NCBI GenBank assembly: GCA_960531495.1
Contig: OY482850.1
Span: 1,883,285-1,947,284 of the forward strand
Direction of reading: 5' to 3'
Length of the DNA stretch: 64,000 bases
Source: Zeus faber
Taxonomy: Eukaryota > Chordata > Actinopteri > Zeiformes > Zeidae
The notes under the pieces were generated by a model, which did not search any database, was not told the DNA's origin, and was given only the letters and a program-made list of their open reading frames with translations. Positions 25,421 to 34,833 of the stretch are shown piece by piece. The position numbers and the translations under genes were made by a program. The number at the start of each line of letters is the position of its first letter. The first letter of the stretch is position 1.

Positions 25421-26449
25421 AAAAATGAAGTTAAAAGTAAAAGTTAAAGGCTTAAAAGATGTGGAGAAAGTAGAAATAAAAAAGTAATTGTAGAATGGCA
25501 GAACTAGTAGCCAAAAGTTATTTAAATAACCATGCAAGATTAACAAAGACAGGGCCCGTATCTCGTTAAACAGTAAGACATGTGTACATTAAATGCTGCG
25601 TGAAAGTTGGCCGAATGAAAATATAATATAGTCAAATCTAGGTAGGAAAAACAAGAGGAAATAACCAGGGGAATTGACTCAAAATAAAATTATATGAATA
25701 AAGATTAAATAAGTGAAAGTAAAGTGAAAAAGAGATACAAGTTAAAAGCCTAAAAGTAAGATGAAAAATATGAAAAGTGAAAAAGAGATAAAGGTTAAAA
25801 GCCTAAAGTAAGATGAAAAGTGAAAAAGAGATAAAAGTCAAAAGTCTAAAGTAAGATGAAAAAGATAAAGTGAAATAAAAAGAGTTACAAGTTAAAGGCT
25901 TAAAAATGAAAAATAAAGTTTGAGCTAAAGTAAGATGAAAAAGATAAAGTGAAATGAAAAGAGTTACAAGTTAACGGCTCAAAAGATGAAAAATAAAGTT
26001 TGAAAAGAAAAGCGAGGAAAAAACAGGGCAGAACCTGCTCTGGAGAACTAGTGAACATGCATGATGAGAGAATCTGATTAAAAAGAATTTGTTAAAAGTT
26101 TGGCCAAAGTAAAATTTTAAAAGTCTGGTCAAAGTGAAAATTTTGATGAAATTAGAAAAGTATAAATGAGTCGACGTAAAACATAAAGCTAAGAGCTGTT
26201 AAAGTCTCTGGGGATTAGATGTTCTGCTGGTCAGACATGTCTTTTTCTTTTTTTTTTCTTTTTGTGTGTGTGAGTGTGAAGGTGCCACATGTGTGAAGAG
26301 CGTTGTGTATGTTTTGTGTATGTATAAGTGATAGATATATGTGTTATTAAATAGGTATACATGTGTGGTGAGCAGTTGAATAATACATAAAGAGAAACAT
26401 TTCTTGCCCCTTTAGTGATAAACATATATGAGCCTGTTTACGGACTTTG

Positions 26450-26600
26450 TAAAGTTGATAAAAATATATATGAGCCTTTCTTGAAGGACTTGATAAATAT
26501 ATATGAGCCTTTTTCTTTAAGGACGTTTGATAAATATATATGAGCCTTTTTTCCAAGGACGTTTGTGCATTTGATAAAGGATATGAACCTTTACAGGACT
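26450..26600 (+). repeat. Tandem ~37-bp AT-rich leader repeat (copy B)
   Basis: Imperfect units with ATATATGAGCC, CTTTAAGGACG and TTTGATAAAT, as at 22500-22660. Confidence 0.8.
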
Positions 26601-27866
26601 TTATATAGTTGATAACAAAATGAGCCTTCTGAAGGACAAGAACCACAGTCTGCTTACACATACATGTACACATCCAGAAAGAAAAGAAAATCTCCTGCTC
26701 TGAATTGGAAGGAGGATTTGTAATTTGTTTGATTGGCGTGTGGGTTTTTTCTTTTTCTTTTTGGGCTTGGGGTGTGTGTGGCGGTGATTTCTGTGGGTCC
26801 TGTCTGGTTAAAGGAGCGGATGGTCGTGTTGGGGTGAAAGGAGACTCTGGTTCTTGATGCAAGAAAAGAGGTTTTGTGTTTCGACTGCTGAGAGAAAACA
26901 GCTTTGATTTACGAGTGCGCGTAACTGCATTGAGCTGGGCTGTCCCTACGGGAGCCAAAACAGGATGTCACTCGCTGACGACCAGTCCATACTGGAAGTC
27001 TTTGCTAAACTTAAGAGGTGGAGCAAGGGGTGGTGCTTCACACAAGAGTGGAATTTAGTTAACTCCTCCTGACAAGAGGGGCTGGTGAGCCCCCTCTCTA
27101 CTCTTTTCTCTCAGTAGTTAGAAGAAAGAATAAAAAGGATAAAATACAATTAAATAGATAAATAGAATAAAAATAATTAAATAAAATAAAAATAAATAGA
27201 TAAATAGAATAAAAATAACTAATTAAAAGTGATATCAGATTGACTAATATACTCTTTGGACTTTAAATGCATTGCATGATTAAAAGTAACCATTGCTTTA
27301 TTTCAAGTGTGCGCAAAATAAAAAAGCTGATAATGTATGTCACAATGAATTGTGTCACACTGTGTATAAGAATTTAGAGTGAGCCTAAGGCATTGAACTC
27401 TTCTGTTGTTCTTTTTCTTTTTTCTTTCTTCCTCTCTTTTACTATGCTGAGTGAAAGCTGGGGGAAAGACAGAGAAGATGGAATGAGTCTGAACTGAATC
27501 ATCCATAGGACAGATGACAAGACATCTGGCAGATCTTCACAGACACTGAAGCTTGCGGATGACAACGTTCTGGAATCCTGAATCCATCCAAATCAATTAA
27601 AGGCCAGTACGGTTTTATCCACAAACTCTTTCAACAGACCTCACCTGCATTTACCTATATGCCTATAAATTTAGTTATAATAAATGTGTTAGCTTGTTTT
27701 CACATATGGGTTTGTAGTAGTTCTTTTTACAAGTGGGAAGCGATTGGTCTCCTTTGGGGTTGGCAAATTCAGCTGTTTTTGATGAGTCTGATTACATGGG
27801 GCTTTTTAAACAAATTTTAAAATAATTCAATTTGATTTACAATAAAAGAAAAAGAGGGTCATTAGG

Positions 27867-29851
27867 ATGTCAAAAATGGATACTAAAATTACAAAAGTAA
27901 TCACTCCTATTGATGTAGTGCAAATGAACAATCCCCTTATTAAAGATATTGCAAAAATATCAGGAAGATGGAGCAAGCGTTGGCCTGACAACCATGGCCA
28001 GTTGAAGGAACTCTTAACCCGGATGTGATTAAAACAATGCAGGTGCTTGTGTCCACATATAAAGTAAATCAAAAGAAAGGCAAGAAAGGAAAGAGACTCA
28101 CGGAGAAAAGACAAACAGAACTTGGCATTCTGCAACTGTTTGCAAAGGAGGGACAGACATGGTTCGAAGCTGCAAAGGAAAAAAGAGAACAAAGTAGACA
28201 AGATATAAAGAAAAATGAAAAGGAAACAGAAAAATTGATGGAGAAGATTACCACGCCCTTCTCACATACAGCATCTTTACAGAAGCCCCCGCCTTATGAG
28301 AAGGAGGTGAAGTTCACTGATGTTTATCCCCAGCTCCCAGTGATTACACAGGAAGGCAACTATCTCTGCAAAGATGAAGATGAGCAAATAATAGAGATGG
28401 GCAAGGCTAAAACAACCATCAAGATGTATCCGAGCTCCAACAGTACCAAGAGAAGGAACCGTCTGGGAAGCAGACAACGAGTCAGAAGTCTGGAAATCGG
28501 AGAAGAGATTGACATGGATGAAAGTGAACAGGGTGAAAGCGATGAAGAATTGGAGAAAGAAGCTCCTTCCTGTTTTCAACCGTTAGCAGCCAGCACTGTG
28601 GTAGGAGATGACAGACGCATGATTTTAAGAGAGATTGATAGGAGTATAGACACATGCCTCGAGGACATAAGTGACTCCACCTGTCCAGAAGTTCAACAAG
28701 TATTGGAAAAACAATTACACGAATTGCAAATAACAGAGAAGAAACTCCAGAAGAAAAAGCCTCAAAAGCCAGACAAGTTGAGGTATGGGCTACGTCCAAG
28801 AAAAGGAAAGAGACCCAACAAAATGTGTCCAGTGATAATTCGAGGACAAAATTTAGAATACAAGCCTTGGCAGAATACAGATATGTCTAACATACTTGAA
28901 AAGTTACCCACTCTTCAAAATGGAGCACATCCGTGGATCTCAAAGCTGGAAGAGGTGTTGGTGGGAACACAGCCTGCTATGGGAGATATTAAGAGACTTC
29001 TGGCTAGCCTCATTGGAGTCCCAGCTATGGAAGAGATCCTGCAGATGGCAGGCCTTAACGGATACGTGGCAACTGCTGTATATGACCCAGAATTGTTTGC
29101 TGCAAGCAGAGGTCGGATGTGGAGAGCATTGAAAGATGCTTTTCCAACAAACGTACACCCGGACAACATCTTTATCGAGGCATTGGGCCCACAGGAAAAT
29201 CCAAGAGCTTATGTGTCAAGTACTCATCAAGTGTGGAGAAATGTCACAGGAAATGATCCAGAACTGAATCAAATGGAGAAATCAATTCTCCGAGCTAAAA
29301 TACAGAAGGGGCTGCCTCTACAAGTAAGGAGCAAATTGGCAGAAGTGGTTGGTCTTGGAAGCATGACCAAAAGTGTTTATACGGACCACATGGCACATCA
29401 AGTGGAGCTATATCGGAAAAAGGAGCATGACCAGAAGGAACAGGACCAGGAGACTCTCAGAAAACTCAACCAAATACAGTTGGTGGATAATAAGAAGAAG
29501 GAAAAGAAACAAGCTGTGGTTATGCAGAGCCAGTCACAATCAAATCAATTACCACCACAACCACAGCAAGAACAGATTCAGGTTCTACCACCTGTGGTCC
29601 CCACTGTCTCCTTTCCACAGCCAGTTTTTGACCAACCACAAACATGGAGAGGAAGAGGTCAAGGAAATTTAGGAAATTTCCAACAGTCTCATTGAGCGTG
29701 TCATAATTGTGGACAACAAGCTCATTTTGTACGTGACTGCTACAGGTTCAGAGGAGGCTTCAGAGGAGGCTTCAGAGGAGGCTTCAGGGGACAACCACAG
29801 CCACCCAGGGGACCAGCGAACCCTTACAGGGGTCCGGAACCTGGTTTCTAG
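27867..29851 (+). pseudogene. gag: ERV gag (matrix-capsid-nucleocapsid), broken
   Basis: The likely start is the ATG at 27867, which opens MSKMDTKITK. A one-base shift near 28015 moves reading into the main open frame (28025-29692), so the frame's apparent GTG start is not the real one. Numbered from 28025, residues 1-75 are Lys/Glu-rich and probably coiled. A PPPY late-domain-like motif is at 88-91, a capsid-like region spans roughly 270-470, and a Gln/Pro-rich tail follows. An in-frame TGA at 29693-29695 cuts off the nucleocapsid, which continues in frame with one CCHC knuckle ([14 protein letters not shown], 29699-29740) and RGGF repeats up to TAG at 29849-29851. The role would be virion assembly and RNA packaging. 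The repeated PPPY in the second copy (39040 onward) supports the assignment. Confidence 0.88.
29849..29851 (+). promoter_or_regulatory. In-frame UAG between gag and pro-pol
   Basis: gag ends in TAG, and the protease reads on in the same frame with no intervening stop. This is the arrangement used for stop-codon readthrough by gamma- and epsilonretroviruses. G-rich sequence follows directly, but a pseudoknot was not demonstrated. Confidence 0.65.
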
Positions 29852-30235
29852 GGGTGCCCAGAAGACTCGAAAGGGAGGTGTCAGCTGATAGTATCAGGGC
29901 CGGAGCAAGATCCAAAAATAGAGGTGAAAATAAATGATAAGCCATTGGAAGTAATGGCAGATTGCGGAGCAGCTTTCACCTGTGTTCGGCCTGAAGACGC
30001 TATACATCTCCCCATGTCTGACCAATTGGTACGGACAATCGGGTTTGAGGGTGTGAAACAGCTGATTCCTCTCACAAAACCAATTGAGCTCTGCTGTAGA
30101 AATCGGAAAATCACACTACCTATTTTGGTGTCAGAACATACGCCCATTGCACTCTTGGGAAGAGATGCTATGTGCAAACAAAATTGTACATTACGGTGTA
30201 CACCGGATGGTTGTCTGGTGGATGTGCCACCTGAT
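29852..30235 (+). pseudogene. pro: ERV protease domain
   Basis: Aspartic protease domain in frame with gag. The active-site triad position reads MADCGAAFTCV (Asp codon at 29960), with Cys where retroviral proteases have Thr or Ser. The distal hydrophobic-GRD motif reads ALLGRDAM (about 30145-30170). The frame stays open to 30841. It would normally process Gag-Pol. The Cys substitution could lower or abolish activity, or be a family trait; the second copy lacks this region and cannot settle it. Confidence 0.8.
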
Positions 30236-30844
30236 GTCTACCACCAATTATTTAGCGCACCAGAGACCGAGACTTCTTCAGTATATTGGATTGGAAATCT
30301 TAGTCCAGAGCTATTAGAGCCAGCCAAGATGTGGGAGAAGTTCATTGTGGCAAATATGCCTGATGCTAAGCCCCCTGAGTACCCACATCACTGCACGTTG
30401 AAATATTTCAAGAAAGCTGACCTATTGGATCCAGAAGAATGGTTGAGTAGTCAACCCAAGAATGTTCAGCTGACCTCATGCGGCATAATTGTGGGACCAC
30501 AAGGAGCAGCTATGAAGATAAACACCAATGAATATCTTGAGAAAGAGTATGACATTGTGAAAAGTGTGCCTCATGTGACTTTAATGGTGGCTGAAGGATT
30601 TGAGCAGAAGCATATAGGACAAATGATGGCAGAAGCTGAGGAAGCCATTTTTTCACCAATAAAGGAGAATCTTGCTATCTGGATAAGTGAAGAACAGAAG
30701 TTCATGAAAATCATGATTTCAGCTCAAGGACAAGGACAACCACACGTGATACAAATGACACATGAGTCAATGTTCAGCGCTAAATTGGACTCAGACAGCA
30801 TGAGAGAGGAGATGCTACAACAAATTTCAGAATGTTTGTGGTGA
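30236..30844 (+). CDS. 2H phosphoesterase (CNPase-like) domain inserted in pol
   Basis: About 200 residues between protease and RT, in the same open frame as the protease, with no counterpart in standard retroviral pol. Two HxTL motifs are present: HCTLKYF (30389-30400 for HCTL) and HVTL (30572-30583), 61 residues apart. Between them lies a strand-like SCGIIVGPQGAAMKI. Paired H-x-[ST]-hydrophobic motifs at this spacing define the 2H phosphoesterase superfamily (LigT, AKAP7, CNPase, viral 2',5'-phosphodiesterases). HCT-(L/T)-K-(Y/F) resembles the first CNPase motif. Known family members cleave 2',5'- or 2',3'-cyclic phosphodiester bonds; some viral ones blunt the OAS/RNase L response. A function here is inference. 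The frame ends with TGA at 30842-30844. A partial homologue in the second provirus copy (39636-39765) shows that the domain belongs to the family and is not a local accident. Confidence 0.72.
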   Translation, partial: VYHQLFSAPETETSSVYWIGNLSPELLEPAKMWEKFIVANMPDAKPPEYPHHCTLKYFKKADLLDPEEWLSSQPKNVQLTSCGIIVGPQGAAMKINTNEYLEKEYDIVKSVPHVTLMVAEGFEQKHIGQMMAEAEEAIFSPIKENLAIWISEEQKFMKIMISAQGQGQPHVIQMTHESMFSAKLDSDSMREEMLQQISECLW

Positions 30845-31840
30845 CGACATAGTACTGACATCGGACTTGTGAAGTCAGCCCAACCGGTGAGAGCTGAACT
30901 GAGACCAGGAACCAACCTCCTTGGAAGAACCAATACCCACTAAAGGAGGAGGCCATCAAAGGGATTGAACCACAAATTGAAGGACTGTTAAAAGATGTTG
31001 TAGTGGAAATATGTTTGGATCCTCAGAGCAATACGCCTATATTGCCTTTAAAGAAACCAGATGAGATTTGTATGTGACAAATAAAAATCTTGAATCTTGA
31101 ATCTTGAGTCCTATCGCTTGGTACATGATTTAAGAGCGATAAATGAAGTGGTGCAGGATTTTCCAGCAGATGTACCAGATCCACATACCTTGTTAGCCCA
31201 AATTCCTCCAGAGGCTACACACTTCACAGTGTTGGATTTGTGTGGAGCATTTTTCAGTGTTCCACTGAGCGAAGAAAGTCAAGGATTGTTTGGATTCACA
31301 TACAAAGGACAAACCTTCAAGTACAAGAGGCTCCCTCAAGGATTCAAACATAGCCCTCACATTTTCAATAAAGTGTTGCAGGATGACTTGGCTGGCATTG
31401 ATCAGATCTTGAAAAGTACTGTCATTCAGTATGTGGATGACATCGTCATCTGTTCACCACATAAGGAAACATGCCATAAGGACTCAATCAAACTGTTACA
31501 GCTATTGGCAGACAAAGGACACAAGGCCTCTCAGAAGAAGCTACAGTATTGTCAAGAAAAAGTCGTTTATTTGGGTCAAACAATAACCCATGGACACAGA
31601 CGCATCTCTGAGAGTCATTTGGAAGCCATTCGAACGGCACCAAAGCCTAGAACAGTCAGAGAAATTATGACATTTCTTGGCATTGCGGGATATTCTTCAG
31701 CCTGGGTAGAAGATTATGCCTGCCTAACAGGGCCTTTGAGAGCCATGATAAAAGAGACTGGGAATGCTCAACTTCATTGTAACCTCACCTGGACTCAGGA
31801 AGGTCTTATGGCATTTGAAACGATCAAACAGAGGCTATAA
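30845..31840 (+). pseudogene. pol: ERV reverse transcriptase
   Basis: After the TGA at 30842, reading continues with shifts: an in-frame TAA near 30940, a change of frame, then the RT N-terminus (QYPLKEEAI, about 30936 onward). At about 31066-31106 a scrap of LINE tail with repeated TTGAATC interrupts the fingers. The main open frame (31097-31840) carries LDLCGAFFSVPL (motif A), RLPQGFKHSPHIF (motif B) and the catalytic YVDD at 31430-31441, then YLGQTI and FLGIAGY toward the thumb. It would copy the viral RNA. The catalytic residues are intact but the frame is not. Confidence 0.9.
31066..31106 (+). mobile_element. Severely truncated LINE tail in pol
   Basis: GTATGTGACAAATAAAAATC followed by TTGAATCTTGAATCTTGA sits exactly where RT coding is interrupted. 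This type of tail is common at the 3' end of fish LINEs. Confidence 0.55.
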
Positions 31841-33020
31841 GAAGCTCCAGCACTAGCACTGCCAGACTACTCTAAGAACTTTTTGCTGTATGTGGCTACG
31901 TCCACTGGAGGAAAATATGCATGTGCAGTTCTTTGTCAGCCAACAGGTACAGGGACAAGCCCTCAACCTGTGTCGTATTATTCTACTGCCTATTCAGAAG
32001 TAGAATAGGGGCTACCACGGTGCTACAGAGCAATGGTTGGAGTTTATCTAATGTATGAGAAAGCATCATCAGTAACTATGGGTTACCCAGTGACAATTCT
32101 TACCCATCATAGTCTCAGAAATCTTTTGAACTTTGGTAAATGTACATTGACTATGTCTAGAATAAGAGACTATCATAGGCTCTTAGAGCAGGAAGATGTC
32201 ACCTTAGTAAGGTGCGTCACGGTAAATCCAGCTGAGAATTTACCAACACCAGGGGATGGAGAGCCACGTGATTGTATTCAGGAAGTGGAGAGATATGCAA
32301 AGCTCAGATCAGATTTGCAAGCTTTCCCACTGCATGTGTCAGATGTGGAGTATTGGACTGATGGGTCCTGCTATGGAATAGGAGACACATTGAGTGCTGG
32401 TTATGCAGTAGTCAAAGCCCAGGGAACTGAATTTGTTGTTGAGAAAGCAGAAGTAAAACCACAACCTGCTTCTGCACAGCTTGCTGAGCTTGTGGGCCTG
32501 ACTGAAGCTTGTCTATTGGCTGAAGGCAAGCGAGTGACAATATATACAGATTCGGCATATGCACATAATGTGTGTCATTTATTTGGATCAGTGTGGAAAA
32601 ATCGAGGATCTAAGAAAACCGATGGTTCTCCGATACAGCATCATGCCCAAATAATGAAATTGTTGCATGCAATGATGAAACCAAAGGAAATAGCTGTAGC
32701 TAAGTGTGCAGCACACAAAATGGACACGTCAAGGGTCACACAAGGTAACAAAGCGGCTGATGAGGCTGCTAAAGCAGTTACAGGAGCAAACAAAGCAGGC
32801 AAGGTTCTTCTGGTCACTCATGAAGTTGATTTGGAAGATAAAATCACGCTCAGAGATGTGATCGCGATGCAAGAAGCGGCGTCAGCCATAGATAAACAAT
32901 TATGGTTGGACCGAGGGGCCACACAAGATTCTACTGGTCTGTGGAGAAATCATGAAGGACTGATGGTAGCACCCCCTGACCTACTAGGTCTGATGATTCA
33001 GGAAGCACATGGGTTAAGGA
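31841..33020 (+). pseudogene. pol: ERV connection and RNase H domain
   Basis: The tether region (about 31841-32030) has an in-frame stop near 32005. The open frame from 32033 then covers connection and RNase H. RNase H acidic residues are visible in order: Asp in YWTDGS (about 32351), Glu in LAELVGLTEA (about 32485), Asp in YTDSAYA (about 32551), and the C-terminal His/Asp region in AHKMDTSRV and NKAADEAAK (about 32713-32775). It would degrade the RNA strand during reverse transcription. The same C-terminal piece recurs in the second copy at 39826-40117. Confidence 0.88.
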
Positions 33021-33420
33021 GAGCTAAGGAGAAAAATCACGAAAGAGTATGGTTTTTGGGCACCGTACTTGCTTGAGCAAATTGATTATGTCATAGGCAG
33101 ATGCACAATCTGTCTTAAAAATAATGTTCGGAGGGGTGTGTTGAGTCCACCCGGTCACATTCCAACTCCGACAGGTCCTATGCGTGAGTTGGTTGTGGAT
33201 TTTGTAGACATGATAAGACCAATAGGAGGTAAAAGATACATGCTAGTCGTCGTGGATAGATTTTCACGGTGGCCTGAGGCATGTCCAACCAAGCGTAAAG
33301 ATACTCAGTCGTTTGCCAAGTTCTTGTGTCGTGAAGTCATAAGCAGGTGGGGACTTCCAGATCGGATATCCTCAGATAATGGGAAAGAGTTTGTGGATAA
33401 AACACAAGAAACAAAGCAGA
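33000..33420 (+). pseudogene. pol: ERV integrase, truncated
   Basis: The zinc-binding half lies across a frame change. The histidines (EAHGL, KNHERV) are in the frame ending at 33076 and the CTIC pair is in the frame starting at 33069. The core has the first Asp in VVDFVDM (about 33195) and the second in SSDNGKEF (about 33370). After FVDKT the expected continuation with the catalytic Glu and the C-terminal domain is absent, and the frame runs straight into an Ig-like domain. This points to an in-frame deletion joining integrase to env-region sequence. Confidence 0.85.
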
Positions 33421-33830
33421 CGTCCGCCTTGTTAGGTTTGAAAGTCACCAATGTTGCAGAGGAATTGCAGTTAACTACTGCTGCGCCTCAGATGATTCCA
33501 ACAACTTCAATTTCAGTGAATACTGTGATTAGAACTAAATTAGGAAATACAGCTAACCTTCCATGTAAATGTAGTAAATGGAATACTGGTGGAAATATTT
33601 CCCTCAAATGGAAAAATGCGCGTGGTGAAGACATAGTGCTAGCAGGACCTGATGTTAGCAGTGTGCCTTGCAATCAACGAAAGTATGGGTTGATGAATGA
33701 CTGGAGAGGGGTTAAAGTTCAAAATGACTGTTCGCTTGTAGTACATAATGTACTATGGGAAGATCAAGGAGAATATACATGCACATATTTGGATCCAGAG
33801 TTTAAATACGTCCCAAGACAAAATTATTGA
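33421..33830 (+). pseudogene. Ig V-like domain at the integrase/env junction
   Basis: The last 140 residues of the frame 33069-33830. In that frame's numbering, Cys166 in NLPCKC, Trp181 in LKWKN, and Asp232-Gly234-Tyr236-Cys238 in WEDQGEYTC form the canonical V-set signature with a Cys-Cys spacing of 72. The segment precedes a Ser/Thr-rich, glycosylatable stretch and Env surface sequence, so it is probably the outer part of Env or a separate spliced glycoprotein that has lost its signal peptide to the deletion. It may have been captured from a host receptor; that is inference. The frame ends at TGA 33828-33830. Confidence 0.68.
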
Positions 33831-33847
33831 GATAAGATAATAAGATA

Positions 33848-34375
33848 ATGCTGGTAGTAAAAGGTCTGGTTACTAAAGAAATAAGTATGATTGCTAATGA
33901 AACCCCAAAACAACTAGTCACACCAAGGGTGACTATTTCCTTAGCTCAGGGAATAACTAGTAGTATTAACGTATCATCGTCAGTTACCACTCTAGCTCCA
34001 ACATTGGCAGAAAATTATGTTACTACTACGATGATGACAACTTCTACTTATGTAACTCTCGGTAATCATACAAGAGAGGTTGTGAGGATGAGATCCACCA
34101 CCTATAAAACACTGATGACTTCTTTGGTGTCTACAATGTCTGTAGATAAGACACTGACACCTATCGCTACATCCCCATCATCTGAGAAGTGGATAAATAT
34201 AACTCAGAAGTCTATGGTGAAGTTGGAAATTAAGTTAAATAATAGCGAGGAGAGCTCTGTGATTAGAGAGCCAATTGCTGAGGATATTGATAGTAATTCA
34301 GGAGAAATAGCTCAGACAACAATGACAAATGTGGTCAATGATTTTCTTGAACCAGAGTGGACATCAAAAACATGA
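33848..34375 (+). pseudogene. env: ERV env, mucin-like Ser/Thr-rich segment
   Basis: An open frame of 175 residues, about one third Ser/Thr, with N-glycosylation sequons (NVSS, NHTR, NITQ, NNSE). It follows the Ig-like domain after a small frame change at AAGATAATAAGATAATG (a slippage-prone repeat). It ends at a shift near 34360, where Env sequence continues in the overlapping frame. It reads as a stalk or mucin-like portion of the surface subunit. Confidence 0.6.
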
Positions 34376-34833
34376 CTGATCATTTTCATGCTTTACAGAA
34401 GCGAGAAACCCAGTGGAAAGCATATGGGTTTGATTCCACGGCGATGCAAATAACAGACCCATGGGCTAAGAGAAATCTGTGGTTCCAACAGATAACTCAC
34501 TCCATTAGAATAACTACTAATTCCAATTGTCCATGTGTGGTGAAAGTTCCAGCTCCGGGCACATGGCCATCAATTCTAGAGACAGTACCGGAACCTTTGA
34601 CGTCTGAATGTCAAAGTAATGCATTATCGTGGCTGCTATTCAGACAACAAGCAGCGAATGAAGTATGGCTGGCTCTGTCGGTTAATCTATTTAGACCTGG
34701 ACGTAGGTGTTCCTGGTTGAGAGAACTGCCATATTTAAATCTTCTTGATAAGTATGAAGATATTAGAACAGCAACACCTGAAGCGATGGAAGTGACACCT
34801 ACAAAAGGTATAGACTGCTTTTGTTCTAATGAT
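34357..34833 (+). pseudogene. env: ERV env surface subunit, part 1
   Basis: Env surface-type sequence with several Cys (NCPCVV, ECQSN, RRCSW, DCFCSN). It is interrupted after CFCSND by a LINE at 34834. Its reading frame happens to stay open into the LINE, so the 609-residue frame here is a fortuitous fusion and not one protein. Confidence 0.7.

Larger units (their letters stand above)
24990..27866 (+). other. Long repeat-rich proviral leader
   Basis: About 2.9 kb between the primer site and gag. It has purine-rich tandem repeats at 25229-25420 (four 39-50-bp units with GTTGAAATAGAGAATAGAGA), looser AAGTTAAAAG / AAGTAAGATGAAAAA repeats to about 26000, and AT-rich tandem units at 26450-26600. 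No conserved open reading frame was seen. It is collinear with the copy-A leader but carries a different number of purine-rich units. Such a leader could hold packaging or translation-control elements; that is inference. Confidence 0.7.

Noticed and set aside
30236..30844. dUTPase as the extra pol domain
   Set aside because: No dUTPase motifs are visible; the paired HxTL motifs fit 2H phosphoesterases instead.
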